A stretch of 64,000 nt of DNA from Sphingobacterium spiritivorum (GTDB taxonomy: Bacteria; Bacteroidota; Bacteroidia; Sphingobacteriales; Sphingobacteriaceae): contig NZ_CP068083.1 of the NCBI RefSeq assembly GCF_016725325.1, positions 248,001 to 312,000 of the forward strand. Reading direction: 5' to 3'. Numbering within the stretch: position 1 is the first letter of the stretch; each line of letters begins with the position of its first letter. The notes beneath the pieces were generated by a model. It searched no databases. It was not told the origin of the DNA and worked only from the letters and a program-made list of their open reading frames with translations. The position numbers and the translations under genes are program-made. This document shows positions 43,789 through 52,464 of the stretch, piece after piece.

Positions 43789-45354
43789 CTAATTTCCACT
43801 CGTCCGTTTAGGATTTAATAAGGTCGGCCATTGCATCTGCTTTCCATCTGTATCTGTAGGCATAATCATTTTCTCGCGGGATACCAATTCCGGTTCTTCA
43901 CATGCCAGATAAGTCAGTATAGCAACTATAACGGCATTCTGACGAACTTCATCAAATACAATCTTATCATACGTATCCCTATTGGTATGCCAGGTAAGCT
44001 TACCATAATCCCATGAAGTAGAACCTAACATAAAAGCAGGAATTCCCTTCTTGACAAAGGAAGCATGATCTGATCCGCCACTTCCCGGCAGGCCCGGAAA
44101 TGTTGTTTGGATTTCATTACGGAAAGCCTCAGGTAAATACTGCAACCACCGGCCGATGTACGCATAGGACTGTGCAAATCCATTGCCGGAAATCCGGGCA
44201 ATTCTGCCCGTACCGTTATCCTGATTCCAGACCACCTGTATCTTATCATGCAATTCAGGATGATCTTCTACAAACGCTGAAGAACCATTTAACCCCTGTT
44301 CCTCACTCCCCCAGTTGCCCACCAGAATCGTTCTCTTATTATCGGGATACACTTTTTTTAATATACGCACTGCCTCCATCATCGTGATGATACCCGTACC
44401 ATTATCTGTTGCACCTGAAGCACCGTCCCATGAATCCAGATGTGCAGACAGCACCACATATTCTTCTGGCTTTTCTTTACCTTTTATCTCCGCTATACTA
44501 TTATATGTTTTTGCGACCCCAAGCTCTTTTGCCTCTGCCTGAATTAATATCCTGGGCTTCACTCCTCTTGTCACCATCCGGTATAGCAGTCCGTAATCTT
44601 CCTGCGCAATATCCACAACCGGTATTTTCTTGGTTTTAGCATCAAAAATGCGCGTTACACCAGGCAATTCTGTCCAGTATGAATCCACTACAGCCAATGC
44701 CCCTGCTTCTTCCAGAGCAATAGCCAGCGTCCTTCGTGTACTGCCTGTAGCCTCCAGACTTGCAGCCCATTGATTCGATTGCTCTTTCTTAAGAGCTTGC
44801 ATTTTATCATAAGCTGCTGCTGTAGCTGATTCTTTCCAGTTTGCATCCGAACGCCCTGTAGGCTGATTCATAGCTATCATTACGATTTTTCCTTTCACAG
44901 AAGGCAACCAGTTTGTAAATTCTGTACGTGATTTAAAAACCGGAAGCACAATCACCTCCGCTTCAATCCCCTTCCCCTTTGTTGACGGACTGAACGAAAG
45001 TTGTGTTCCTTCCAAAGCTTTGATCCTCGGATACGTCATGGTAATACTGGAAAGTCCCCGCTCCCATGAACGCCACTCTCCGTAAGGCTCATTACGTGCC
45101 AAAGCACCCATCTCTGTATATTTCCGGACAACCCAATCGTGCGCCTTTTGCATTTGCGGACTACCGACCAGTCGCGGCCCGATCATATCGATAAGTTCAA
45201 AAGCATAGTCCTCCAGTTTGGAATTTGTATTTGCTTCCTGAACAATAGCATTGACCATTTGCTTTTTGTCCTGACCGAACACACCGGTACCGGCAAACAT
45301 AGCTAAAGCGACCGCAACAGGAGAAAGCCAGGTAGAATAAGAGGTTAATTTCAT
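43789..45354 (-). CDS. M28-family zinc aminopeptidase, secreted
   Basis: A 521-residue exported metallopeptidase. A signal peptide (about residues 1-27) is followed by a propeptide-like region, a PA-type insertion (about 130-290) and the M28 catalytic domain (about 298-500). The metal and catalytic residues are all present: His305 and Asp307 (SAHLDSWDG), bridging Asp317 (GATDNGTG), Glu351/Glu352 (SEEQGLNG), Asp379 (NQDNG) and His456 (WHTNRDTYDK). It should remove N-terminal residues from peptides in the periplasm, complementing the DPP IV encoded nearby. It lies upstream of the deacetylase gene on the same strand. Confidence 0.92.
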   Translation of the reverse strand: MKLTSYSTWLSPVAVALAMFAGTGVFGQDKKQMVNAIVQEANTNSKLEDYAFELIDMIGPRLVGSPQMQKAHDWVVRKYTEMGALARNEPYGEWRSWERGLSSITMTYPRIKALEGTQLSFSPSTKGKGIEAEVIVLPVFKSRTEFTNWLPSVKGKIVMIAMNQPTGRSDANWKESATAAAYDKMQALKKEQSNQWAASLEATGSTRRTLAIALEEAGALAVVDSYWTELPGVTRIFDAKTKKIPVVDIAQEDYGLLYRMVTRGVKPRILIQAEAKELGVAKTYNSIAEIKGKEKPEEYVVLSAHLDSWDGASGATDNGTGIITMMEAVRILKKVYPDNKRTILVGNWGSEEQGLNGSSAFVEDHPELHDKIQVVWNQDNGTGRIARISGNGFAQSYAYIGRWLQYLPEAFRNEIQTTFPGLPGSGGSDHASFVKKGIPAFMLGSTSWDYGKLTWHTNRDTYDKIVFDEVRQNAVIVAILTYLACEEPELVSREKMIMPTDTDGKQMQWPTLLNPKRTSGN

Positions 45355-45463
45355 AAGAAATGTTAAGTGTTTTAAAATATACGGAAGTTAGCAAAAATTT
45401 ACAAAAGACCAGAATACAGGACGTATTTTATACGTATTCCGGCACCCGGAAGGAAGGGACCAT

Positions 45464-45500
45464 AAACAAAGAAAAGCCAGAAACATTCGTTTCTGGCTTT
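45464..45500 (-). terminator. Terminator of the asnB gene
   Basis: A perfect 12-bp stem (AAAGCCAGAAAC, 45473-45484, with 45489-45500) and a 4-nt ATTC loop. On the minus strand a T-rich tail follows (TTTTCTTTG). Confidence 0.85.
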
Positions 45501-45522
45501 AACAGATATAAAGGTTGATTAG

Positions 45523-47214
45523 CTACACAGCTACTTCCGACTTGGCCTTTTCATAACTTTCGTTATGTACAGCGGCAACAGCTCTGCCGGAAGGGTCATT
45601 CAGATTCTGGAAAGAGGCATCCCATGCCAGAGCTTCAGGCGTACTGCAAGCGACAGATTTGACTGAAGGAACTGTTTTTGAAGCAGCTTCCGACGGAAAA
45701 TGTGATTCAAAAATAGTGCGGTACAGGAATTCTTCTTTGTTTTTGGGTGTATTGACCGGAAAACGATCCGCAGCAGTAGCAAATTCAGCATCGGAGACTT
45801 TTTCTTCTGCCTGCGCCTTAAGCGTATCGATCCAACTATAGCCTACCCCATCTGAGAACTGCTCTTTTTGTCTCCAGGCAATACTCTCCGGAAGATAGTC
45901 TTCAAATGCCTTACGTACCACCCATTTTTCCATACGACCATCTTTAATCATTTTATCTTTAGGATTAATCGTCATGGCGACATCTATAAACTCTTTATCT
46001 AAAAATGGCACACGGCCTTCCACACCCCATGCAGCTAATGATTTATTAGCACGCAAACAATCGTACAGGTATAGTTTTTTTAGTTTACGAACCGTTTCTT
46101 CATGAAATTCCTGTGCATTCGGCGCTTTATGAAAGTACAGGTATCCTCCGAATAATTCATCCGAGCCTTCTCCGGACAACACCATTTTGATACCCATAGA
46201 TTTAATAACTCTAGCCAGGAGATACATAGGTGTAGAAGCCCGGATAGTCGTCACATCATATGTTTCCAGATGATAGATAACATCTCTGATTGCATCAAGA
46301 CCTTCCTGAATCGTAAAATTAATTTCGTGATGAATCGTACCAATATGATCTGCTGCTTTTTGCGCCGCAATAAGATCAGGTGCACCTTTAAGACCTACTG
46401 CAAAAGAATGTAACTGCGGATACCATGCTTCTTCCTGATCACCTGATTCAATACGTCTGGACGCGAATTTTTTAGTGACAGCTGCAATAACGGAAGAATC
46501 CAGTCCTCCTGAAAGCAGAACACCATAAGGCACATCAGACATCAGCTGACGGTGTACCGCATCTTCCAGAGCCGTACGCAATTTATCAATATCCGTATCT
46601 GCATCTTGAACTGTTTCATAAGCATCCCAATCCCGTTGATACCATCGCTGTGGTGTTAATCCATCTGCACTATACACATAATGTCCAGGAGGAAACTGGT
46701 CCATCTGTGTACAGAATCCTTCCAGTGACTTTAATTCAGAGGACACAAAAAACTGTCCCTGCTCATCCGTACCGTAGTACAAGGGGATAATCCCCATATG
46801 ATCACGAGCTACCAGAAAGACATCTTTACCGGCATCGTAAAGTGCAAAGGCAAAAATACCGTTTAAATCCTCTATAAAAGAAGGTCCTTTAGCCTGATAC
46901 AAGGCCAATACGACTTCTGAATCGCTGTTTGTCGAAAATTCATAATCCGGCAAGGTTGCTCTCAGTTCTTTATGGTTATAAATCTCACCGTTTACCGCCA
47001 GCACTATCTGACCGTCAGGACTGTAAAGAGGCTGACTACCTGATTTGGGATCCACAATAGCCAGACGCTCATGCGCAAGAATGGCTTTGCCGGACGTAAA
47101 AATACCGGACCAGTCCGGTCCACGGTGACGAATACGTTTTGACATTTCTAAAATCTGAGGTCTTAGCTTCTCAGATGAATCTTTTAAGTCGAATGCTCCA
47201 ATAATTCCGCACAT
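45523..47214 (-). CDS. asnB: Asparagine synthase B (glutamine-hydrolysing)
   Basis: A 563-residue cytoplasmic enzyme that makes asparagine from aspartate, glutamine and ATP. Cys2, the glutaminase nucleophile, is directly after the start Met (MCGIIGAFD), followed by the N-terminal glutaminase motifs RIRHRGPD, AHERLAIVDP and VNGEIYNHKEL. The synthetase domain has the PP-loop SGGLDSS (235-241), SGEGSDELFGGY and EGRVPFLDKEF. Length and layout match E. coli AsnB. It is a single gene with its own terminator. Confidence 0.95.
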   Translation of the reverse strand: MCGIIGAFDLKDSSEKLRPQILEMSKRIRHRGPDWSGIFTSGKAILAHERLAIVDPKSGSQPLYSPDGQIVLAVNGEIYNHKELRATLPDYEFSTNSDSEVVLALYQAKGPSFIEDLNGIFAFALYDAGKDVFLVARDHMGIIPLYYGTDEQGQFFVSSELKSLEGFCTQMDQFPPGHYVYSADGLTPQRWYQRDWDAYETVQDADTDIDKLRTALEDAVHRQLMSDVPYGVLLSGGLDSSVIAAVTKKFASRRIESGDQEEAWYPQLHSFAVGLKGAPDLIAAQKAADHIGTIHHEINFTIQEGLDAIRDVIYHLETYDVTTIRASTPMYLLARVIKSMGIKMVLSGEGSDELFGGYLYFHKAPNAQEFHEETVRKLKKLYLYDCLRANKSLAAWGVEGRVPFLDKEFIDVAMTINPKDKMIKDGRMEKWVVRKAFEDYLPESIAWRQKEQFSDGVGYSWIDTLKAQAEEKVSDAEFATAADRFPVNTPKNKEEFLYRTIFESHFPSEAASKTVPSVKSVACSTPEALAWDASFQNLNDPSGRAVAAVHNESYEKAKSEVAV

Positions 47215-47645
47215 ATGCTTATTTGATTTAGTTGCTATCTAATTTTATACTGTGTCACAAAGTAAAGGATTAAAAAACAAATTTCATAATATTTTTCAAT
47301 TTTTATTAAAAATATATCAACATTATAAATATTTAAATGAAAAACAATCAACAAAAAGGCAGTAAAACACAAATTAAATCAATTCAACAAAGATCATAAA
47401 GAAAATTTGCAGTCTCCCCCGAGATGCCAGGTTACAAAGCGAATGAAGCGACAGTACTTCCTGAACATAATGGGAATATTTATTTTGCGTAGATAAAAGT
47501 AATTCGATAGGTTCTGCAAGCTACAATCAGACAGTAATCGTCTGATTACCGGATCTTTTAAGAACCGCTTTATTCTCCAAAATCTTTATAATAATTACTG
47601 TTTATTTATCCGGATTTTTCTAACTTCATAGTAAAGTAAACCACT
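47215..47645. other. Divergent intergenic region, no gene seen
   Basis: A 431-nt AT-rich gap between asnB (minus) and the Crp-like regulator (plus). The minus strand has TTACTTTG at 47265-47258, one mismatch from the -7 consensus, as a possible asnB promoter. No ORF, tRNA or clear terminator was found. Confidence 0.55.
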
Positions 47646-48218
47646 ATGACATCAGACCCGTTTAACGTATACCGGAATTCGGCCATCGAGGCTAAAGATC
47701 TGGAGAACATCTCTTCCAAACATGAATTGGTTCACTTCTCTAAAGGGGATATGATCTTAAGAGAAGGAAAACTGACACATGAATATTATCTGTTGGAAAG
47801 CGGTCTGGTACGGTCATACGTTCACGATTACGAGGGCAATGAGATTACTACAGATTTTTTTGGAGACAATGAAATTGTGATTGAGGTGACATCTCTTTTT
47901 CTAAAGATTCCATCTCAGGAAAATATACAATGTCTGACAGACTGCAAAGCCTGGAAACTGGACTATGACACTTTCCAGATGCTGTATCACACCATACCTG
48001 CATTCAGTGAATGGGGCCGTGCATGGATGACGTACGCTTTACATATTATGAAAAAGCGGTCTATTGAAATGGTATCCTTATCCGCTCTGCAGCGATACAA
48101 TCAATTAATAGTAAGTAAGCCCCAGATCTTTCAATTCGCACCGCTCAAACATATTGCATCTTACCTGGGAGTGACAGATACTTCCCTTAGCCGTATCCGA
48201 AAAGAAGCCGTACAATAA
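47646..48218 (+). CDS. Crp/Fnr-family transcription regulator
   Basis: A 190-residue regulator. The cNMP-binding-type beta-barrel occupies about residues 20-115 (FSKGDMILREGKLTHEYYLL, SGLVRSYVHDYEGNE, TTDFFGDNEIV), followed by a linker helix and a short C-terminal winged helix (LKHIASYLGVTDTSLSRIRK, about 165-185). No cysteine cluster for an iron-sulfur centre is seen, and the Bacteroidota subgroup often lacks the residues for cAMP binding, so the ligand is unknown. It precedes the run of NTF2/VOC genes but is separated by a terminator; control of that run is possible but not shown. Confidence 0.9.
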   Translation: MTSDPFNVYRNSAIEAKDLENISSKHELVHFSKGDMILREGKLTHEYYLLESGLVRSYVHDYEGNEITTDFFGDNEIVIEVTSLFLKIPSQENIQCLTDCKAWKLDYDTFQMLYHTIPAFSEWGRAWMTYALHIMKKRSIEMVSLSALQRYNQLIVSKPQIFQFAPLKHIASYLGVTDTSLSRIRKEAVQ

Positions 48219-48223
48219 AATAC

Positions 48224-48254
48224 AAGAACTTGTCCTATGACAAGTTCTTTTTTT
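48224..48254 (+). terminator. Terminator of the Crp-like gene
   Basis: A perfect 11-bp stem (AAGAACTTGTC, 48224-48234, with 48239-48249) and a CTAT loop are followed by T residues. Confidence 0.88.
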
Positions 48255-48265
48255 CATGACATCCT

Positions 48266-48273
48266 TAAATTTG
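48266..48273 (+). promoter_or_regulatory. Predicted -7 box before the NTF2-like gene
   Basis: TAAATTTG matches TAnnTTTG just after the preceding terminator. It would give a leader of about 75 nt for the gene at 48355. Confidence 0.4.
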
Positions 48274-48354
48274 AATAAGCATTATCCATATATGCAGGTT
48301 GGGATAATATTCCGCTTCGAACGGATAAAAAGCGGTATAAACTAAGTATAACCA

Positions 48355-48702
48355 ATGAGTAAAGCAAAACAAGTTGTAGAGCAGTATATGCAGGGATTTC
48401 GGGAAAGCAACCACGAGAAGGTGTTGGAATGCCTGACTGAAGATGTCATTTGGCATATGCCCGGTTATTTTCAGCTGCAGGGTAAAGAAGCTTTTGATAA
48501 GGAAATCGAAAACGACCTGTTTACAGGCTCTCCCACCATTCAGGTATTTAGGATGATAGAAGAGGGTGCTGTAGTCATCGCCGAAGGGGCTGTTCAGGGT
48601 AAATTCAAAACCGGAGATTTGCTCGATGCGGTATTCTGTGATGTCTTTGAATTCGACGGATTGAAAATAAAAAAGCTGATTTCTTATCAGATGAATAAAT
48701 AA
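48355..48702 (+). CDS. NTF2/SnoaL-like domain protein
   Basis: A 115-residue cytoplasmic protein of the NTF2-like cone fold. The characteristic opening helix is followed by YMQGFRESNHEKVLECLTED and VIWHMPGYFQLQGKEAFDKE, and the curved sheet strands VVIAEGAVQGKF and LLDAVFCDVFEFDGLKI. This matches SnoaL-like polyketide-cyclase/isomerase relatives, most of which have no assigned reaction. It leads a run of small VOC-type genes on the same strand and may belong to one small-molecule metabolic or detoxification group with them. Confidence 0.85.
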   Translation: MSKAKQVVEQYMQGFRESNHEKVLECLTEDVIWHMPGYFQLQGKEAFDKEIENDLFTGSPTIQVFRMIEEGAVVIAEGAVQGKFKTGDLLDAVFCDVFEFDGLKIKKLISYQMNK

Positions 48703-48739
48703 TAATTGACTGCTGACAAACAGCTGTCAATACGACTTT

Positions 48740-48747
48740 TAATTTTG
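48740..48747 (+). promoter_or_regulatory. Predicted -7 box before the first VOC gene
   Basis: TAATTTTG matches TAnnTTTG and lies 29 nt before the ATG at 48776, so the VOC pair probably has its own promoter. Confidence 0.4.
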
Positions 48748-48775
48748 AATTATAAATCATTAAAAACTAAAAGAT

Positions 48776-49219
48776 ATGGCACTATTACACGCGTATTTAA
48801 ATTTTAACGGAAATTGTGAAGAAGCTTTTGAATTCTACAAAGGCGTTTTCGGTTCGGAATCTTTAGGAGTTTACCGTTTTGGCGATATGCCTGCTGATCC
48901 GGAATACCCTATTCAGGATGAAGACAAAAACAAAATCATGCATACGGCAATTAAGATTAACGAATCTGTCATGCTGATGGGATCAGACTGTATCCAAAAC
49001 TTTGGACACAGCGCAACAGCAGGAACAAATGCTTACCTGATGCTGGATACACAGACAGCTGAAGAGGCTAAACAATTGTATTCCAAACTGAGTGTGGATG
49101 CGCAGTCCATTGAAATGCCTTTAGGTGAGCAATTTTGGGCTGAGTTATATTCTTCATTTCAGGACAAATACGGAATTTCCTGGATGATCCATTTCGAAGG
49201 AAATAAAAAAATGTCCTGA
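48776..49219 (+). CDS. VOC-family PhnB-like protein
   Basis: A 147-residue protein of the vicinal oxygen chelate (glyoxalase-like) fold, PhnB subgroup. The opening AYLNFNGNCEEAFEFYKGVF is characteristic, followed by HTAIKINESVMLMGSD, the repeat of the fold TNAYLMLDTQTAEEAKQLY, and FWAELYSSFQDKYGISWMIH at the end. PhnB-like proteins of Bacteroidota are abundant and mostly uncharacterised. The stop codon overlaps the ATG of the next VOC gene by one base, so the two are translationally coupled. Confidence 0.9.
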   Translation: MALLHAYLNFNGNCEEAFEFYKGVFGSESLGVYRFGDMPADPEYPIQDEDKNKIMHTAIKINESVMLMGSDCIQNFGHSATAGTNAYLMLDTQTAEEAKQLYSKLSVDAQSIEMPLGEQFWAELYSSFQDKYGISWMIHFEGNKKMS

Positions 49220-49602
49220 TGAACAGCGTTGTATACTTTGAAATACAAGCTGAGAATCCGGAAAAATCTGCTCATTTCTATGAGCAGATTTTTGGATGGA
49301 AGTTTATAAAAGAAGACAGTCTTCCTATTACTTATTACAGAATAGAGACCACAGGAATACATGGCGGATTATTTCAACGACCTGCAGACACCCCTCCGCT
49401 CAATTGCGGAACAAATGCATTTACCTGTTCTATGGAAGTGAATGATTTTGATAATATAGCTGCGCTGATCATACAAAACGGAGGACAGGTGGCAATGCCA
49501 AAATTTGCCATTCCCGGTCGTTGCTGGCAAGGATATTTTCTGGACATTGACAACAATGTATTTGGCATTTTTGAAGTAAATAAAAGTGCGGGAATGTCTT
49601 AA
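49219..49602 (+). CDS. VOC-family protein (glyoxalase-like)
   Basis: A 127-residue VOC-fold protein, starting NSVVYFEIQAENPEKSAHFY and continuing EQIFGWKF, typical of single-subunit VOC dioxygenase/glyoxalase relatives. The C-terminal part has CWQGYFLDIDNNVFGIFEVN, with Asp and Glu at positions where metal ligands occur in the family. The reaction is unknown. Its ATG overlaps the stop of the preceding VOC gene (TGATG), and 77 nt separate it from the next one. Confidence 0.9.
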   Translation: MNSVVYFEIQAENPEKSAHFYEQIFGWKFIKEDSLPITYYRIETTGIHGGLFQRPADTPPLNCGTNAFTCSMEVNDFDNIAALIIQNGGQVAMPKFAIPGRCWQGYFLDIDNNVFGIFEVNKSAGMS

Positions 49603-49679
49603 GAAAGACTAACGCTTACAGCACTGTTTAATTCAGATCCACGAACTGGCGGATAACCCTTAAAACAAATTACATCCCT

Positions 49680-50045
49680 ATGAAAATAACAGGAGGAAAA
49701 AACATTGCAATCAAAGTCCCTGTTTCAAAATATCAGGAAACAGTAGATTTTTACACCCTTACACTGGGACTGCAGGCATCAGAAATACTTACCCCTGACC
49801 ACCCTACTGTAAAGAAAAGTACAAAAGTAGTCTTCGGAGATAATACTTTGTGGCTGGATGCTACAGAACAAGTCTCACGTACAGAGGCCTGGTTTGAATT
49901 GCTGACTGACCATCTCGCAGAAACCGAAGCACATTTACAACGCGCAAATATTGCATTTGAAGACGATCTGGAACAGATTCCTGCACACATGCACTGGATC
50001 AAGGATCCAATCGGAAACGTATTTATTTTAAAAGAATCTCATTAG
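49680..50045 (+). CDS. VOC-family protein (glyoxalase-like)
   Basis: A 121-residue VOC-fold protein: ITGGKNIAIKVPVSKYQETV, then DFYTLTLGLQASEI, a central strand KVVFGDNTLWLDATEQ and the end HMHWIKDPIGNVFILKESH, in which the D-P-x-G-N element is family-typical. The substrate is not known. It is third in a row of four related small genes, which may have arisen by duplication, although their sequences have diverged widely. Confidence 0.88.
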   Translation: MKITGGKNIAIKVPVSKYQETVDFYTLTLGLQASEILTPDHPTVKKSTKVVFGDNTLWLDATEQVSRTEAWFELLTDHLAETEAHLQRANIAFEDDLEQIPAHMHWIKDPIGNVFILKESH

Positions 50046-50114
50046 ACTATGTCTTTTTTTATCACCAATCTGATATTATCCTCCAAAGTCAATGAACTTA
50101 TAAATCCTTATGGT

Positions 50115-50537
50115 ATGAAACAAATGATGTACCCTTGCCTATGGTTTGAAGGCAACGCAACAGAAGCTGTAGATTTTTACATCTCGGTTTTCAAAGATAG
50201 CCGGATCCTGTCCGCTAATCCGCTTGTTACTTTTTTAGAAATAAAAGGCCAGAAATTTATGGCTCTCAATGGCAGGCCGGATTTTGAGCCAAATCAAGCT
50301 TCTTCATTGGTGATCGAATGTACTTCTCAGGATGAGATAGATCAGTATTGGGAAGCCATCACCAAAGAAGGCGAAGAAAGCATGTGTGGCTGGTGTAAAG
50401 ACAAATACGGATTTTCATGGCAGATTATCCCTGAAAACATCGAAAAACTACTTTTCAAATCTCCAAATGCGGAGCGTGCCGTACAGGCGATGATGGGTAT
50501 GAAAAAAATTGATATAGCAGCATTGGAAAATGCCTGA
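50115..50537 (+). CDS. VOC-family PhnB-like protein
   Basis: A 140-residue PhnB-like VOC protein read from ATG 50115. This start gives the normal family opening (MKQMMYPCLWFEGNATEAVD, then FYISVFKDSRIL). The frame is open back to ATG 50049, but the extra 22 residues (MSFFITNLILSSK..) have no counterpart in the family, so the shorter form is preferred. The rest has FLEIKGQKFMALNG, MCGWCKDKYGFSWQIIP and a C-terminal helix with AVQAMMGMKKIDI, the usual PhnB ending. It is the last gene of the VOC run. Confidence 0.87.
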   Translation: MKQMMYPCLWFEGNATEAVDFYISVFKDSRILSANPLVTFLEIKGQKFMALNGRPDFEPNQASSLVIECTSQDEIDQYWEAITKEGEESMCGWCKDKYGFSWQIIPENIEKLLFKSPNAERAVQAMMGMKKIDIAALENA

Positions 50538-50598
50538 TTATTCAATACGTTAAAACGGGATAAATAGAAATAAGCTTTACTAGTTCTGTATGGCTACT

Positions 50599-50606
50599 TA
50601 TCTTTG
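50599..50606 (+). promoter_or_regulatory. Predicted -7 box 4 nt before the YiiX-like gene start
   Basis: TATCTTTG matches TAnnTTTG and is separated from ATG 50611 by only TTGC, the same spacing as in folB. It also shows that the ATG at 50590 cannot be the start, because it lies upstream of the box. Confidence 0.5.
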
Positions 50607-50610
50607 TTGC

Positions 50611-51261
50611 ATGAAAAAACTTTTGACTACATTCTGCTTATTCCTGACGCTGACATTATCCTTTGCGCAAAAAAAAGACACTGAAGTAACTTTAAGAGAT
50701 ATCAAAAGCGGAGATTTGATTTTTGTGGGTGCTCAACAACAGGATCTTTCGGGAGCCATTAACCGTGTTACCCAGAAAAGTGAGTCAGCTTTCTTTGATC
50801 ATATCGGCATAATAGAAATGACAAAAGACTCCGTTTTTGTACTGCATGCCAGCAGCACAAAAGGATCTGTACGTCAGGAAATTCATCAATTCTATGAAGA
50901 GCAACAGGATGGAGGCAATGCTCTTATCCTGTACAGACTAAAAGATCCTTTTATTTCTAGTATTCCCGCTGCACTGAAAACAGCCGGAACTATGCTTGGA
51001 AAACCCTATAACCGCAGCTATATCATGAACGATAGTTATTATTACTGTTCTGATTTTATATACCGCGCTTTTGAAAAGAATCAGATATTCAGTTTAGCAC
51101 CTATGACCTTTATCGATCCCGAAACAGGAAAAACGGATGACTTCTGGAAAGCTTTTTACAAAAAGCAAAACCTGGAAGTTCCCGAAGGAAAACCAGGTTG
51201 TAATCCTAACGGTATGGCAGCATCAGAAAAACTCAACCGGCTCGGAAGATTTTATCTGTAG
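50611..51261 (+). CDS. YiiX/YebB-like NlpC/P60-type cysteine hydrolase
   Basis: A 216-residue exported protein. A signal peptide (MKKLLTTFCLF.., cleavage near LSFAQ) is followed by a papain-like NlpC/P60-type fold: LRDIKSGDLIFVG, FDHIGIIEM (His), HASSTKGSV and YYYCSDFIYRAF, where Cys is the likely nucleophile. The circularly permuted YiiX group acts on peptide or isopeptide bonds, possibly in the cell wall; the substrate is not known. The start at 50611 is chosen over 50590 because it begins the signal peptide and lies just after a -7 promoter box. Confidence 0.87.
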   Translation: MKKLLTTFCLFLTLTLSFAQKKDTEVTLRDIKSGDLIFVGAQQQDLSGAINRVTQKSESAFFDHIGIIEMTKDSVFVLHASSTKGSVRQEIHQFYEEQQDGGNALILYRLKDPFISSIPAALKTAGTMLGKPYNRSYIMNDSYYYCSDFIYRAFEKNQIFSLAPMTFIDPETGKTDDFWKAFYKKQNLEVPEGKPGCNPNGMAASEKLNRLGRFYL

Positions 51262-51270
51262 GTAGAATAT

Positions 51271-52323
51271 TTAATTTTTACCTATTTTATGCTCTTTTAA
51301 CATAGTTTTAAACTTAGGATTGCGGATATATCTTTTGAATTCATGACTTTCCATTCCGGAAAAATCCGTCATTTCAAAAAACGGGTAGTGTTTGCACAGT
51401 ACATTATATACATCCTCTTTATATCCAAGATCTGTAGGTTCCAGTTTATCCGATAAAAATCCAAATACTTTTTTGAGCATTTTATCGGTATTGTTGGTGG
51501 TAATATGAATCTTTTTTACCTGCTCGCTGAATATACAGTACGTGCTGTCTCCTTCCCGGTAATCTTTAGGCCTGAAATCTGCCAGCCCCACTGCCGGAGC
51601 TAACATAATGCAGGTAATATTATTCTTATTTTCCTTTAAACTACTTGCGTCATCAATATCGACATGATGGATATCCTTTACCTCTTCCACAAATTTCTCT
51701 TTAAACACTGGTGTACTCAATGCACTTAATACGACAGATGCACCTCTGCTATGGGAGATAATATAGATATTCTTATTATGCATGGTATTCAGTAACCGTC
51801 GAAGTCCGAACTCACCTGCCATCTGGCTAAAAGAAGTAGCCGCAAACCATATTTTTGCACCGCTGAAAGGGTTGTTAGTAAGCAGTCCGTCCCAGTAAAA
51901 TCGTATAACCTCGTCCTGACTGGAGTTGACATTCAGCTGCTTGCGGATATAATCATAACTCTGATTACTGGACCGTACATCTGAATTAAATCCATGTACA
52001 AAAATAAACACACGCTTCTTATTGGCCAGTCTTTTAGCAACCTGCTTCAGTTGCTGCGTTTCGTAACTGCGCAACTTATCACCCTCTCCCCGTTCTGTAG
52101 CAATCTTCATTAAAGAATAGTCATTTTTCTTTCCATTCTCCGGAGGCGCTCCATATGATTTTTTCCAATTATCCGGGTAAAAATTACCATTCTGATCAAC
52201 AAAGGAATTGCTGATATTGGGCTTTTCAAAGGAATTTGGAGATTGATTTAAGGGTACATTATGTGTAATACCACAGGATGTGACGACAAAAAGGCAAACA
52301 AGACAGGCAATATATCTATTCAT
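51271..52323 (-). CDS. Lipoprotein alpha/beta hydrolase (DUF900-like)
   Basis: A 350-residue protein with a lipobox (VVTSC, Cys17). The alpha/beta hydrolase fold shows RVFIFVHGFNSDVRSSNQSY (about residues 103-122), with HGF as the oxyanion turn, and IISHSRGASVVLSALS (about 187-202), where Ser in SHSRG is the nucleophile. A later Asp or His cannot be fixed from sequence alone. Resembles DUF900-type serine hydrolases; the natural substrate is unknown. It is convergent with the YiiX-like gene (9 nt between stops) and divergent from the regulator of the sugar locus. Confidence 0.85.
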   Translation of the reverse strand: MNRYIACLVCLFVVTSCGITHNVPLNQSPNSFEKPNISNSFVDQNGNFYPDNWKKSYGAPPENGKKNDYSLMKIATERGEGDKLRSYETQQLKQVAKRLANKKRVFIFVHGFNSDVRSSNQSYDYIRKQLNVNSSQDEVIRFYWDGLLTNNPFSGAKIWFAATSFSQMAGEFGLRRLLNTMHNKNIYIISHSRGASVVLSALSTPVFKEKFVEEVKDIHHVDIDDASSLKENKNNITCIMLAPAVGLADFRPKDYREGDSTYCIFSEQVKKIHITTNNTDKMLKKVFGFLSDKLEPTDLGYKEDVYNVLCKHYPFFEMTDFSGMESHEFKRYIRNPKFKTMLKEHKIGKN

Positions 52324-52343
52324 ACATGCTTAATAATTTACTA

Positions 52344-52351
52344 CAAATCTA
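52344..52351 (-). promoter_or_regulatory. Predicted -7 box of the lipoprotein hydrolase gene
   Basis: TAGATTTG on the minus strand matches TAnnTTTG, about 20 nt before the ATG at 52323. Confidence 0.45.
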
Positions 52352-52439
52352 TTATTTAATCCATTTATTTTACTGACCCCCGAAAACTATTCACCGAAGT
52401 CCGGGAAATTGAATATTTTAACCCCTTCTTCTAATTCAG

Positions 52440-52447
52440 TATCTTTG
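52440..52447 (+). promoter_or_regulatory. Predicted -7 box of the sugar-locus regulator gene
   Basis: TATCTTTG matches TAnnTTTG, 17 nt before the ATG at 52465, divergent from the hydrolase promoter. Confidence 0.45.
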
Positions 52448-52464
52448 AGCAACGATTACGTAAT

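Noticed and set aside
47215..47645. Possible tRNA or small RNA in the asnB upstream gap
   Set aside because: No cloverleaf, no T-arm consensus and no terminator were found.
50049..50114. N-terminal extension of the last VOC protein
   Set aside because: The 22 extra residues are unlike any PhnB start; ATG 50115 begins the conserved domain.
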